Origin: Leishmania martiniquensis
Taxonomy: Eukaryota; Euglenozoa; Kinetoplastea; Trypanosomatida; Trypanosomatidae
NCBI RefSeq assembly: GCF_017916325.1
Contig: NC_090151.1
Span: forward strand, 452,001-516,000
Length of the DNA stretch: 64,000 nt
Reading direction: 5' to 3'
Positions 1 to 9,762 of the stretch are shown one piece after another. The notes below the pieces were generated by a model. The model did no database searches, was not told where the DNA came from, and was given only the letters and a program-made list of their open reading frames with translations. Within the stretch, counting starts at the first letter, position 1. Every line of letters starts with the position of its first letter. A program made the position numbers and the translations under genes.

Positions 1-1220
1 GCCTCTGGCCAGCACGTGAAGTTGATCGGGGCGGTGACGGTGGAGTTGGAGAGGCGCCACCGTAGAATGGTGACTGGCTGCTGTACTGGAAATGGCTTGT
101 TGTCCGCCATGGTGAGCACCTGGTCGCTCACGAAGAGCGTCTTGTTCACCTTGGCGTGCGCACGGAACGTGAAGGCGTCGCTGACCGGTGCCAACATGAG
201 CTTGACGTGGTCCTGCTGCGGGTCCGCCACGAGGACGGTGAGCTCACCCTTGATGTCTACCGGCATTGGCTCGCCTTCTCGCTGCAGCGTCGCGCTCATC
301 TTTTCTTCAATGGTGATGTTCACCGCTTCTTGCGGCAACGTGGGCTCCGGCAGCTCCAGCGTGATATGCCCCATCGCCATCTGGTCACCGACACCACCGA
401 GAGCGCCAGACGCCGGCGGTGCCGTAATGCCCATCTCCTTCTGAATTTTGTGGCTGATGTCGGTCTTGCGCGCCTTGCCGAGGTTCATGCCGCTGCGCGG
501 TGCTGCTGACATTTTGAGTGGGGCGGACGCGTGCGAGCTGATCGCTGCTGAAGCTGGCGAGTAGGTAGTCTCGACGCCACCGCCACTGACGTACATGCTC
601 ATGTTTCCACCAGAGGCAGAGCTGCTGCCGAAGCCGCCGTAGTTTGGGTCGTCAGAGCTGATGCCGCCGTACACGCCACCAGATGCGCCGCCGCCACCCA
701 TGCGCCGCTCCCGCATCTTGCGCGCGTGCTCGGCTGTGATCTTCTTTGCCTCCGCCATCTGCCGCTGCTTCTCTTCCAGCGCCACACGCTCCTCGTACGA
801 GTCCATCTCGAGGTAGACGCGGATCTGCTCTACCGTGCTGTTCTCGCGCTTCCCGCAGACTACCACCTCGTCGAGGGCGAAGAAAACCTCAAAGGAATGT
901 GCCTCCAGAGCGGCCTCGGTGATGCCCTCGGGCACGTACTCGGGTATCAGCCGACCCATGAGGTGCAGCGTGGCGAGGTCCTCGACAATGTTGCTCTTCG
1001 TTGTCGTAACCAGCACCAGGAAAAGCTCCTCGATGGGCTGGTACACGTAGCGCACTGTGCCGGCATCGATGTACGTGACCTGCTTGCTGATGGAGGACTC
1101 GAGCAGCCGCGGGAAGGCGGAGAGAAGACCTTCGATGCGGACGCGGCTGATATCGGTGAACTGGCGCGCGAGCACGATGCGGCCCTGCTTGCTGACAACT
1201 CCGGCAGAGATGACGGTCAT
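1..1220 (-). CDS. ARCN1: Coatomer delta subunit (delta-COP), C-terminus cut off by window edge
   Basis: Delta-COP is the medium-chain subunit of the COPI coat, which carries retrograde traffic from Golgi to ER. ATG is at 1220-1218 and the frame stays open to base 1, giving about 406 codons. The N-terminal ~140 residues match a longin-type sigma/mu domain: the start MTVISAGVVSKQGR, the IDAGTVRYVYQP segment and the VFFALDEVV segment are typical. A basic helix follows (EEKQRQMAEAKKITAEHARK), then a Gly/Ser/Met linker (GGGGASGGVYGG). The start of the mu-homology domain is present, with VTILRWRLSN and INFTCWPE near the edge, matching the family's LRWR...CWP pattern. The usual length is about 500-550 aa, so roughly the last quarter is missing. 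Family assignment is confident. It is the last gene of the visible cluster in transcription order. Confidence 0.93.
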   Translation of the reverse strand, partial: MTVISAGVVSKQGRIVLARQFTDISRVRIEGLLSAFPRLLESSISKQVTYIDAGTVRYVYQPIEELFLVLVTTTKSNIVEDLATLHLMGRLIPEYVPEGITEAALEAHSFEVFFALDEVVVCGKRENSTVEQIRVYLEMDSYEERVALEEKQRQMAEAKKITAEHARKMRERRMGGGGASGGVYGGISSDDPNYGGFGSSSASGGNMSMYVSGGGVETTYSPASAAISSHASAPLKMSAAPRSGMNLGKARKTDISHKIQKEMGITAPPASGALGGVGDQMAMGHITLELPEPTLPQEAVNITIEEKMSATLQREGEPMPVDIKGELTVLVADPQQDHVKLMLAPVSDAFTFRAHAKVNKTLFVSDQVLTMADNKPFPVQQPVTILRWRLSNSTVTAPINFTCWPE

Positions 1221-1237
1221 TTTTCGTAACGGACTGC

Positions 1238-1239
1238 CT
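1238..1239 (-). promoter_or_regulatory. Candidate spliced-leader acceptor AG for delta-COP
   Basis: On the minus strand a C/T-rich tract lies at about 1258-1283. The first AG after it is at 1239-1238, about 17 nt before the ATG, with no intervening ATG. This is inferred from the general trypanosomatid rule (polypyrimidine tract, then first AG). Confidence 0.35.
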
Positions 1240-1432
1240 CCAAGGGAGGTGCGAGTTACAGAAGAGGGGGAGGGTGGTGGTTGGTGGGGAGCAACGCTAC
1301 AGGGAATACGAGAGGTTGTCAGGACCACTGCGGGGGCGTCGGTGTGGCGGTAAACAAAAAGACGAACAGATGAGAGGAGACGAGTCGAATACGATGCACC
1401 TCTGCTGCGGATGGCTTCTATGCATTGCTGTT

Positions 1433-1503
1433 CCACACACGCACGCACGCACACACATACACGCACACGCGCGCACATGCGTGGGAGTGTGTGTGTGTGT
1501 GTG
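1433..1503. repeat. CA-rich arm followed by TG-rich arm (imperfect inverted repeat)
   Basis: Bases 1433-1479 are alternating CA with CG interruptions. Bases 1480-1503 are mainly TG. The arms are complementary over long stretches, so the transcript could fold into a hairpin. Alternating purine-pyrimidine runs of this kind can also adopt Z-DNA. Confidence 0.75.
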
Positions 1504-2178
1504 ACATCAAGCGAAAAAAAAAGGTGCGGAGGAAGAGAGAGGGATAGAGGCGCACATCGAGGGGAGGGGGAGGTCAGCACAGGAAGAGGAGACTGCACAT
1601 ACACACACATACAGACATACATCACGAGAGAGAGAGACAGGGGGGGAGTGAAGGGAGCCGGCAACCGACACGGACTGAATGGCATGCGTTGCCATGGCCC
1701 CCCCCGCTCCTTGTTGCTCGCTCCCTCCCCCTTTGTGTACGAGCACATTACCTCTGACACAGACCATGCCGTTAGCGCGTCTTTGCCACAGCGCATATCA
1801 CGACGCTCGGCCTTCATGCACTTCCTCCTCGCTCACATTATTTGTTTTGGACTCCCTTTTTTCTCTTTAGCGTATTCCACGAAATCTCTGTGCTGATATG
1901 ATATGGGATCCAATGAAGAAAGCCGAGGGAGGTGCGCTGAGGTGTACGACAGTGGTAAGAGGTCAGCGAAGGCACCAGTGAGGGCGAGAGGCCCTGAGTG
2001 GAGGCGTTGCAAATAGTGATGGTGATGGCGGTGTGTCTTGGCCCTCTTTACGCTTCCCCTCGACGTCGATGCACCCGCGCAGGAAACGAGCGCGAAGGCA
2101 CCAGTGTGGAAAGGGATGCCCCCGGCGAGGCTGACAGTCACCGGTCGCTTTCGATTCCGTATCTCCCATCTTTGCTAT

Positions 2179-2211
2179 TGTGTGTGCGCGCGCGTGTGTG
2201 TGTGTGTGTGT
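2179..2211. repeat. TG/CG microsatellite
   Basis: Alternating TG with an internal CGCGCGCG block, just downstream of the channel-gene stop codon and therefore in its 3' UTR. Confidence 0.8.
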
Positions 2212-2233
2212 CGACGGAGGCGTAGCGCCTCCG

Positions 2234-5200
2234 CTACAGCGTTGCAGGCGGTGGCACGTTTTCTTGAGCGACGGGCTCAGCCGCGGCGCAGTGGATGGCA
2301 CTACCCTCCGGTGTCGTGTGCCGCGAGGATGGGTCACTTGATCGTAAACTCGACCTCACAAGTGACTGCGCCAGCCCATCATCGACTCGCTGCTCCTCGT
2401 AGCTGCGCAGCGGCGGCGCGGTGGAGGCGTGACTGCGACGTGGAGTGCTAGCGCTGCTGTCGTGCGCACCCGTCCCCATCACAGGTGTGGCGACAGCCAC
2501 AACAGTCGTCGTCTGCTCCGTGTTGTCCGGCACGAAGCTGGAGAGGTCGGTCATGGGGACGGCGGCCGCCATGAACGACCCAACGCTCGTGCTTCCTGGC
2601 ACCGTAGCGGAGGCCTGAGTTGACGGTACATGATGCCGCTCCGTCAGATGTGTGCGCTTAGCATGGAGAGCGACTCCCTTGCCTCGGTTGGAGTCATCGC
2701 TGCTGTTTTGCAGGCGGCTGAGCGCAGTGGCATCGCTGTCGCTGTTCTCGCGATCTGTCATGCCACCGTTTACATCCTCGCCGCTGTTCTCCTCGTCCAA
2801 GTCGCGGTACCTGTGCGCGTCCGCATCCTCCTCAAACCAAGTCATCCCACGATCCCAGTACCGCTCGACCACGAAGTCCGTGTTCTTCATCGCTCGCACT
2901 TCAGCTGCAGCGTTGATGAAGGCGAGTCGCTGATGCTTCGGCTGGTAGCGCATGACTAGTCCCGGTTTACGGGGCAGCAGGTGGCTCAAGAAGGGGTTCC
3001 GAGTGGTGTCGAGCAGAACCTGCTGCAGCGTGACGTGCTCGTAGCTGTCGAGGGCGCCCTCTTCCTGCACTACGCTGTTGCGGCGATTGGGGCTGCTGAC
3101 CTCCTCCGCTGCGTCGTGTTCACTCTCGTAGGGGTTATCGGAGCAAGCGCCGAGTTGAGAGGGAGAGGCATCAGCGGCTGGGACGGCCGGTGAGGATAGG
3201 GTTACAGCTTGGCTGCTCACTCCTGCGCTGCTTCCAAACGCCGGCGTGGCATGCTGGGTCGGGCAGCCCTGGAGCGGCGTCGCCACGGTCGGCGCCGACA
3301 CCGCCGCGGGTTGGCTGTAGAAGCGATGCGCGTTCCGCGCGTAATACCGCGCCCTCGCCAGCGATGCCGTCCACTTGCGTGTCTGCACATAGACGTAGGC
3401 CGTCAGCACCGCTCCTGTGCTCAGTGCCAGCGAGCACATGACCACGCCGCCCCTGTGGCCACGGAGGCTCATGAGGAGCACGCCGCACGTCTCGGAAAAG
3501 CAGTAGAGCCACATGACGCAGCGGATGGCCTGCGCCGCCACACCGAAGTCGGTGCAGTCGTGCGCCGGGGACAGGGTGGGGCGGTAGCAGTCGCACTGCT
3601 TCGTGCGCTGACTCCAGTAACGCACAAAAAAATAGCAGAGAACGAGCAGGCCGAGCAGGGGCGCTGTCATGTGAAAGAGGAGACCCATGGATAGCACCAT
3701 CAAGTCGAAGCTGATGAGCCGCGGAAACTCAAACTCACAGGGGAGGAAGAGGGCGTCGTAGTTGCGCTGGACGTGCGCTCGCCCGCGGAGGAGCATTGCT
3801 TTCAGTATCCCAATGGGGTCCAGTAGGTCCACCCACGTGGACAGGCAAGTGGCGGTGATGACCTTTGCGTAGAAGTAGCCATTACTGGGCGAGATGCACG
3901 AGACGAAGAAATTGATGATGGCGTCCCGGTCGGAGTTGGCGAGGAGGTCGGCGAGGCGGCTGACGGCGCCTTGGAAGGCGGCCTGAAAGATGACGGCTGT
4001 CACAACCATGAAGACGTACTGCAGGTAGAGCTGTCCGCCGTCGCACTCTGCGCGATTGAAGGCGCCCATCGCGCGGACCATGAAGCGTATAATGTGCGGC
4101 AGGGCAATGTTGAAGAGGGCGAGTGCGCCGACGGGCAGGTAGGCATTGATCAGCGACCGCAACCACTTCGGCAGTTCGGCGTACTTGCGCAGCAGCGTGA
4201 TGCTTGAAATCTCTGACAGCTGATCCAGCGACCCCAGAATAGTGATGGGGATGGACCAAGTCAGGAGCAGGAAGACGTACAGCACAAAGATGAAGAGGAA
4301 GCGCACCCAGAGTGCGCAGCGGCCGGCGGTGAGGCTGCTCTGGAAGATGCGCCCTGGCGGCCCGGCAATCGTGGCGGTCAGAGGCGAGAAGAGACCGCCA
4401 AAGCGAGCCGTGAAGAGCTGCACGAACTCGTATGCGCTGAGTGCGTCTTTGAAAACGACGAAGGCGGCGCCGGCGCCTTGCTGTTGCGGCACCCGTTCCA
4501 GCGCCAGATTCATCTCGCGAGCGCACCGGAAGAAGATGGCCTCGTAGTACAGCACGGCCGGCATCTTTTCAGAGCAATGGGGAAACGGGGCCCGCATCAT
4601 TAGCACGGCATCACTTCCGTCGTCGGCGTCGTTGACGTGCACAGCCACGGCTGTGTCCGGGATGCTGTCGCTGTTGCTCACTACCACACTTGCCGTTCGC
4701 CGTAGCGGGAAAAGGGCACCGCTGCCGCGTCGCGTCGTGGCAGATGCCTGCGTTTGGTGCCGCAGCACCAGGCGACGCCGCATCGCCTTCTCGTCGGCGA
4801 TGGCTTCCTGCAGGTTTGCCATCGCCTCCTCCGTGTCTGCGATGATTTCGAGCGTTCCGTACGGCGGCTCACGTGTGATCAAAATCTGCTCGACCATCCC
4901 CGCCTGCGTGAAGGCGGCGTCGGCGCGGCGGACGACGTAGCAGTGCACCCCAGCGGTGGAGAAGAGACAGTTCAGCCCAGGGCACTCGAACACGAAGTAG
5001 CTGTCCTCGCTGTCGTTCGCCTCGTCCAAGCCGTTGCCACCGAGCCTCGTTGGTGGACTGCTGGTCCCCGTGCCACGTTGCCAGTTGGCTCCGCCGCTAG
5101 GACTTGTGGCGGCCGTCGCCGCCAGCGAGTTCGGAGCTGAGGGGGACGGCGTCGCGTTCGGGAAGTAGGCGGAGAGCTGAAGAAACGCCTTCCGAAAGGC

Positions 5201-6424
5201 GTGTTCGGTGCAGATGCCGGTGGAGTCGAGCCCGCGAACACACACCACACGGTAGCCGAGTGCGTGGCGCATCTGGTTCGCCATGACGGCCTCCGCGTAG
5301 CTCCCGACTTTCCTGAGGTAGAAGAGTGAGAGGCCAACGAGCACCACGCAGAAGCATAGGTTCAGGCTCCCCACCGCCATCCACCGCCGGCTGCTCGGGT
5401 GAATGTTCAAAACCGTCAAGTCATAGAGGCCGTGCAGTGCCACGACACCGCAGCCGAGCCCGTCGCCGCGGTAGTAGCAGTAGGGCTTGCGCAGCTCGCA
5501 CTCGGTCTGGTTGGCGCTTTGGCCTGTGCAGTTGTGTATGTCGCGCTGGATGAGGGTGCGCTCCATGTAGTTGTCGCTCTGGGCAATCACCATAATCCAC
5601 GCGGTGAACACTTCGCCGAGGAACATGAGGGAGAAGAAAAACTTAAGCGTGAAGAGGTAGACGGCGACGAGGGGGTCGACGGCGGTTTTCGGCAGCGCCG
5701 CCGAGGCGTCTGTCGCGCCGCCTGAGGCACCAGGTAAGCTGGGCCGACTGCACAACTCGTCCACGGCCCCGTAAGACCGCAAGGGAGGACCGCTTCGAGG
5801 AGAGTAGACTGCGGAGCCCGCTGAAGCTGAGGTCACGTCTCGCGCGTCACCCTCCGGCTGCGGTCGCGCCAAGGGTCTCCTGTTTTGGCGGCGATTGGGG
5901 GAGAAAGACGTCGCCTGCAGCGGTACGAACGCGCGATCGCTCGTATGCCGCGGCGGTGGCAAGGGCTTCTGGTAGTGTAGCGGCGAGAGCGCGCTGTCTT
6001 TGCGGTCGTAAAGCGACGGCTCCTCGATACTGATCCAGTCCTGCCACGTTGGTCGAAGGAAGAAGGTCGATAGGAACGGCAGACTGATGCCGAGCCGCTT
6101 GCGCCGCTTGACGGAGTGACCCTTTCTGCCGTGCGGGCGTATCGTATGTTCGGCAAAGGGAGCGTCCGTGAGCGGCGACGCCGCCTCGGGTACCGCTTCC
6201 CGACCCACGCGCTGCGCCCCTGCAGGGGCTGTTCTGCAGAGCGGCGCTGGCTCTACGGTGTGGTTCGGACGATAGAACCGCTTGATCCAGAGGACAGGGG
6301 TGTAGTAGAGAAACGCCATGCACCCGCCCAGCACGATGAGCAAGACACTGCCAACGATGAGGGAGAGGTAGATGCCTTGGTCATCGTACTTGGCGTTGGC
6401 GGGTAAAGGGTCCGGGGTGCTCAT
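2234..6424 (-). CDS. OSCA/TMEM63/CSC1-type (DUF221) cation channel-like membrane protein
   Basis: Protein of 1396 aa, probably a multi-pass osmo- or mechanosensitive cation channel of the OSCA/TMEM63 family. TM1 lies at about residues 17-42. A Ser/Pro-rich insert follows, then two helices at about 253-282 and 346-371. The large cytosolic loop (about 372-700) contains the RNP-like end motif GAAFVVFKDALSAYEFV, typical of these channels. A cluster of hydrophobic helices from about 705 to 1018 corresponds to the 7TM core, and a disordered, acidic tail runs to the end. The family is usually 700-850 aa, so this one is enlarged by loop inserts and a tail of about 370 aa. The frame stays open upstream to 6634 but that extension begins with GTG. 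The first ATG is at 6424, just behind a good splice signal. The family call rests on topology and the loop motif; ion selectivity cannot be read. Confidence 0.88.
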   Translation of the reverse strand: MSTPDPLPANAKYDDQGIYLSLIVGSVLLIVLGGCMAFLYYTPVLWIKRFYRPNHTVEPAPLCRTAPAGAQRVGREAVPEAASPLTDAPFAEHTIRPHGRKGHSVKRRKRLGISLPFLSTFFLRPTWQDWISIEEPSLYDRKDSALSPLHYQKPLPPPRHTSDRAFVPLQATSFSPNRRQNRRPLARPQPEGDARDVTSASAGSAVYSPRSGPPLRSYGAVDELCSRPSLPGASGGATDASAALPKTAVDPLVAVYLFTLKFFFSLMFLGEVFTAWIMVIAQSDNYMERTLIQRDIHNCTGQSANQTECELRKPYCYYRGDGLGCGVVALHGLYDLTVLNIHPSSRRWMAVGSLNLCFCVVLVGLSLFYLRKVGSYAEAVMANQMRHALGYRVVCVRGLDSTGICTEHAFRKAFLQLSAYFPNATPSPSAPNSLAATAATSPSGGANWQRGTGTSSPPTRLGGNGLDEANDSEDSYFVFECPGLNCLFSTAGVHCYVVRRADAAFTQAGMVEQILITREPPYGTLEIIADTEEAMANLQEAIADEKAMRRRLVLRHQTQASATTRRGSGALFPLRRTASVVVSNSDSIPDTAVAVHVNDADDGSDAVLMMRAPFPHCSEKMPAVLYYEAIFFRCAREMNLALERVPQQQGAGAAFVVFKDALSAYEFVQLFTARFGGLFSPLTATIAGPPGRIFQSSLTAGRCALWVRFLFIFVLYVFLLLTWSIPITILGSLDQLSEISSITLLRKYAELPKWLRSLINAYLPVGALALFNIALPHIIRFMVRAMGAFNRAECDGGQLYLQYVFMVVTAVIFQAAFQGAVSRLADLLANSDRDAIINFFVSCISPSNGYFYAKVITATCLSTWVDLLDPIGILKAMLLRGRAHVQRNYDALFLPCEFEFPRLISFDLMVLSMGLLFHMTAPLLGLLVLCYFFVRYWSQRTKQCDCYRPTLSPAHDCTDFGVAAQAIRCVMWLYCFSETCGVLLMSLRGHRGGVVMCSLALSTGAVLTAYVYVQTRKWTASLARARYYARNAHRFYSQPAAVSAPTVATPLQGCPTQHATPAFGSSAGVSSQAVTLSSPAVPAADASPSQLGACSDNPYESEHDAAEEVSSPNRRNSVVQEEGALDSYEHVTLQQVLLDTTRNPFLSHLLPRKPGLVMRYQPKHQRLAFINAAAEVRAMKNTDFVVERYWDRGMTWFEEDADAHRYRDLDEENSGEDVNGGMTDRENSDSDATALSRLQNSSDDSNRGKGVALHAKRTHLTERHHVPSTQASATVPGSTSVGSFMAAAVPMTDLSSFVPDNTEQTTTVVAVATPVMGTGAHDSSASTPRRSHASTAPPLRSYEEQRVDDGLAQSLVRSSLRSSDPSSRHTTPEGSAIHCAAAEPVAQENVPPPATL

Positions 6425-7896
6425 TGGCGACGGACTCGCAGCTAAAACGGGAGGAGGGAGAGAGGGTGAGAGAGGGGCCGACACACTGTTAACGGCACAC
6501 ACCCACTCATTCGGCAGCAGAGCGACAGATAGATAGATGAGAAGAAGAGGAGAGACGATGAGAAGCGGCCGTAAACAGTAGACAGCAGCGTGGGCAGCGC
6601 CGATGACAACAACAAAGCACCAAACAGTTCTCACACCACCACCACACGTGTGTGTGTGTGTGTGAGCCCGGCCGCAGGCTTAGATGATCACGGCGGTGGC
6701 GCTGGTATGAAAGAAGAGCGAGGAAGAGAGAGGGGAGGGTGTGATGAGGCAGCGGAAGCGAAGACGCCCCTGTATGCACGCAAGAGAGTGAAATAAGAAT
6801 GAACTGACAGCAGACTGCCTGAGGGTACGTCCAGTTCAGAGAGGAAAAAAACGGCCTTGAAGGCGATTAGCACTTAGAGAGGGGTGATCGTGATCCGCTG
6901 TGTGGACGCACTTGTGTGTGCTGGGAAAAGGTGGGGGCGAAGGGGATCGAAAGAGACGCAGATAACTTTACCGTCAGGCTTGCTGCATGTGACAGTGCAT
7001 CCGCTATGAGAAAAAAAAAGAGGAGCGAGTGGTGGTGGTGTGTGTGTGTGTGAGGGGAGGGAAAGCCGTGCATGCCTACACGAATAGCCCCGACACAGAG
7101 TTCACCCAGCCACAACGCGCACGACAGCGATGAATTACGCAGGTTAAAGGACGCGAGGAAGGCGACGGCAGCGCCGGGTGGTGAGCCGCTGCCGTTCAAT
7201 CGAAAAAGAATTCTCGACAGCTGCAAGACGACGCTGCGGTGGTGGCGACGGTGGTGCTTCCGTGCGGGGAGACGGTGACACTCGCAAAGGGAAAAAGTAA
7301 CGGGGATGGTGACGAGCGTGGGGAAGGGGGCGGGTGGTGGCGGTGGCGGTGGCAGAGATGCAGTCGCGTGACCTTCTATACGCGCCCATACGATACCGCC
7401 TCCACTCGACAGGAGAAAGGAGCGGAAGGGGGGAGGAGGAAAGGAGAGGCGGGTATGTGCCGGGTGCTCATGTCGGTATCGGCTTCACACATATGGGACA
7501 GCTGTGCACGACTGTGTGCCTCTGCCTATGCGCGCGCGCGCCCGTGCGCCCCCCTTGCCCTTCCCTCGCTCGCCTTCCTTCCTTCCATGAGAGCAATCAA
7601 GCTCACGCACACGACCAGCTCGAGGTCGGCGGCAACGCCACGCCAACGCAGCCCTCGCGCAGAGAAACGAGCACACATGCACCGGGACGTGAACAGAATT
7701 TCGCTTTCTGGTGAACTTTACATATCGCTTTCACTATACAAAGGCATACGAGTAGAGAGCGCGTGTGCGTGCCTGTGCGCCTGTGTGTGTGTATGTGTGG
7801 TTGGTGGATGCACAAAAAAAGCGTACGATGAGGGGTGCCAAAAGAAGAAAGCATGTGCCATCTTGATCTGGCCGCCGCCGCTCCTGCGTCCCCTCC
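6425..7896 (-). other. Intercistronic region: cyclophilin 3' UTR and channel-gene 5' UTR
   Basis: About 1.5 kb with no recognisable gene. It contains TG runs at about 6647-6664, 7029-7052 and 7781-7800, a CG-rich alternating run near 7530, and several GA-rich tracts near 6710-6740 and 7410-7455. Short open frames on both strands are compositionally simple. Confidence 0.65.
6442..6443 (-). promoter_or_regulatory. Candidate spliced-leader acceptor AG for the OSCA-like gene
   Basis: A pyrimidine tract at about 6447-6475 (minus strand) is followed by TTTTAG at 6442, about 18 nt before the ATG at 6424. It supports starting the protein at MSTPDPLP rather than upstream. Confidence 0.45.
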
Positions 7897-9006
7897 TCAC
7901 ACCTGATACGTCACGTGCTTTACGCGAGCCTCGGCTGCACTCAGCGCCGCCGCCAATTTTTTTTTCATGGAGCTCTTCAAGGGCTGCCCATGGGCCATCA
8001 AGGCGGCCGCCGAGGCTGCAACAGCTTTGGGCGGGGACAGAGCCGCTGCCACTCCGGCGCAATCCGCGGCTTGGTGAGGATGGTGATCCTGCAGCTGGAG
8101 TGGGGGCGTGCGCTCCCAGTTACTTAAGGCCAGCTCTGTAGGGCTTCCTTCTCCGGCCTCGGGCAGAGTGTCGGCCGCGGGGGACGCTGGTATCGTTTCC
8201 GTCTCTGCGATAGAGATCGACACCTGGGATGCTGCAGCGATCAATGACGATGCCGACATCGTTGTTGGCGCCTCTCCTTCGCCACAGTCCACTACTACCA
8301 CATACTTTGACGGGTGCCCCTCAAGGTTACCAAACGGGGCGACGAGCGCCATAAATGCGTCGAGGCCGCGCACGATCCGTCCAATGCAGCAGTGACGGCC
8401 GTTGAAGGCGCACTCGTTCTCCGCGGAGGTGGTGATGAAGAACTGCGACCCGTTGGAGTTGGGACCGTTGTTGGCCATGGAAACGAGGCCGATTTCGTTA
8501 TGGCGTCGCTTCTTCAACTCATCCGGCAGCCAGGTGTGCCCAGCGCTGCTGTAGCTGTTCGTGCCGCCGGGCTTCACACGCATGGTGATGTCACCCCCCT
8601 GGGCGCAGTACGAGGGTATGATCTTGTGGAAGTACGTGCCACAGTAGCTCGGGGAGAGGCCTTGGTAGCAGTAGACTTGCCCCTGTCGTGTCGACGACTG
8701 ACCGCTGCAAAGGCGGCGGAAGTTTGCGCAGAGCTGCGGGCACTCATCGTCGAAGAGCTCGATTTGAAGATATAGCCTGGTTTCCTCGGGGGCGCCGGCG
8801 CCGGTGGTAGAGGCGAGCAGATCCTGGCGGTTCTGCACCTGCGTGCCGGCCAGCGACGGGACGACCGGAAACTGTGTGAAGACCGCCAGCTGCATCCAGC
8901 ACATGGTGCGGGCTGCGCGTGTGATGTGGCTCGCGTAGCGGGTACCCGAAAGGGCCGAGCCAGGTGTGACAGTGCACCCAAGGCGCGGCAGGGAGCAGTG
9001 ATCCAT
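7897..9006 (-). CDS. Divergent cyclophilin-type peptidyl-prolyl cis-trans isomerase
   Basis: Protein of 369 aa with a cyclophilin domain at about 77-242, between an N-terminal extension and a low-complexity C-terminal tail. Diagnostic segments are FHKIIPSYCAQGGD, SMANNGPNSNGSQFFIT and FNGRHCCIG. Against human cyclophilin A numbering, Gln63, Gln111, Phe113 and His126 are kept. The catalytic Arg55 is Lys (residue 128), Phe60-Met61 are Tyr-Cys (133-134), and the Trp121 position appears to be Ala (200). Loss of Trp121 usually goes with poor cyclosporin binding, and Arg55Lys would be expected to lower isomerase activity. The tail ends in a basic stretch, SSMKKKLAAALSAAEARVKH. The frame continues upstream only from TTG; ATG at 9006 sits 38 nt behind a strong splice site. 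Confidence 0.9.
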   Translation of the reverse strand: MDHCSLPRLGCTVTPGSALSGTRYASHITRAARTMCWMQLAVFTQFPVVPSLAGTQVQNRQDLLASTTGAGAPEETRLYLQIELFDDECPQLCANFRRLCSGQSSTRQGQVYCYQGLSPSYCGTYFHKIIPSYCAQGGDITMRVKPGGTNSYSSAGHTWLPDELKKRRHNEIGLVSMANNGPNSNGSQFFITTSAENECAFNGRHCCIGRIVRGLDAFMALVAPFGNLEGHPSKYVVVVDCGEGEAPTTMSASSLIAAASQVSISIAETETIPASPAADTLPEAGEGSPTELALSNWERTPPLQLQDHHPHQAADCAGVAAALSPPKAVAASAAALMAHGQPLKSSMKKKLAAALSAAEARVKHVTYQV

Positions 9007-9762
9007 AGCGTACGCTGCAGCGCTGCAGATGTTTTTTTGCGAGCTTGTCGTGCCCGCGGAGACAGAGGGAGGAGGGGACGGAGAGGAGAGGGGCGCTGAG
9101 TTCGACTGGCCCAAACACGAGAGCCAAAGGAAAGAGGGCGGAGTCGAACGATACGGCGTGGTAAATTAGATCCGCGTGTGTGTGTGTGGGGGGGTCGTGC
9201 CGGGGTGGGCCTGCGTTGCGCATGGGGCAGACGCGCCTGCCCCTCCGCCCCCTGGTACACCCCGGCGGCTAACAGACAGTCATGGTCGCGTAAAAGGGCG
9301 CCGATTCGCTTCTTGTGTGCTCCCAATCTTCCCTAATGTGCGGCTCTCCGTCCGACGTCGGTGCGCGCCGCCGTCCTGGGCGCCTCTAGCCGCCAAGTCT
9401 GGCACCACTGAAGGGCCGATCGGCAACATGCGAGACGAGGTAAAAGAAGGGAAGAGTGATGGGGGGGGGCGGGGAAGGCCGTCGTTCCTGTCGAGAAGCC
9501 GCAGGCGCTTCACATCCCGGGCAAGTTGCCCATGGGACCTGCGCCTCGGCAGTGGCGGCCTCTTCCCTCCGCTCTTCCTGACCGCGGCAGCCCGCTGGCT
9601 CCAACTAAGCAGTCTTCTTCCTCGCACGCAGTGCCTTCTCTGAAACCGAAACGAAGCGCACAGCACTCACAACACGCGCGGGCCACATTCCTGCCGCTGA
9701 CCAACAGATGGGCCCGTCCTCGCCCCGCTCCTCCTCCTCTACAGCTCTCTCGCCTTGCCCTC
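9007..9762 (-). other. Intercistronic region: dsRBD-like gene 3' UTR and cyclophilin 5' UTR
   Basis: About 750 bp. It holds the cyclophilin splice signal, a TG run ending in seven G (about 9175-9196) and GC-rich sequence. No recognisable gene. Confidence 0.65.
9044..9045 (-). promoter_or_regulatory. Candidate spliced-leader acceptor AG for the cyclophilin gene
   Basis: A pyrimidine tract of about 40 nt at 9055-9093 (minus strand) is followed by its first AG at 9045-9044. No ATG occurs between this AG and the start at 9006. Confidence 0.5.

Larger units (their letters stand above)
1221..2233 (-). other. Intercistronic region: channel-gene 3' UTR and delta-COP 5' UTR
   Basis: About 1 kb without a credible gene. 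It holds a CA/TG inverted repeat (1433-1503), GA-rich tracts near 1560-1650 (pyrimidine-rich in the transcript) and a TG/CG run (2179-2211). Open frames here are short, low in complexity or antisense, with no recognisable domain. Confidence 0.7.

Noticed and set aside
6425..6634. N-terminal extension of the OSCA-like protein with a hydrophobic segment resembling a signal peptide
   Set aside because: It starts with GTG, contains the polypyrimidine tract and the splice acceptor, and so is most likely untranslated.
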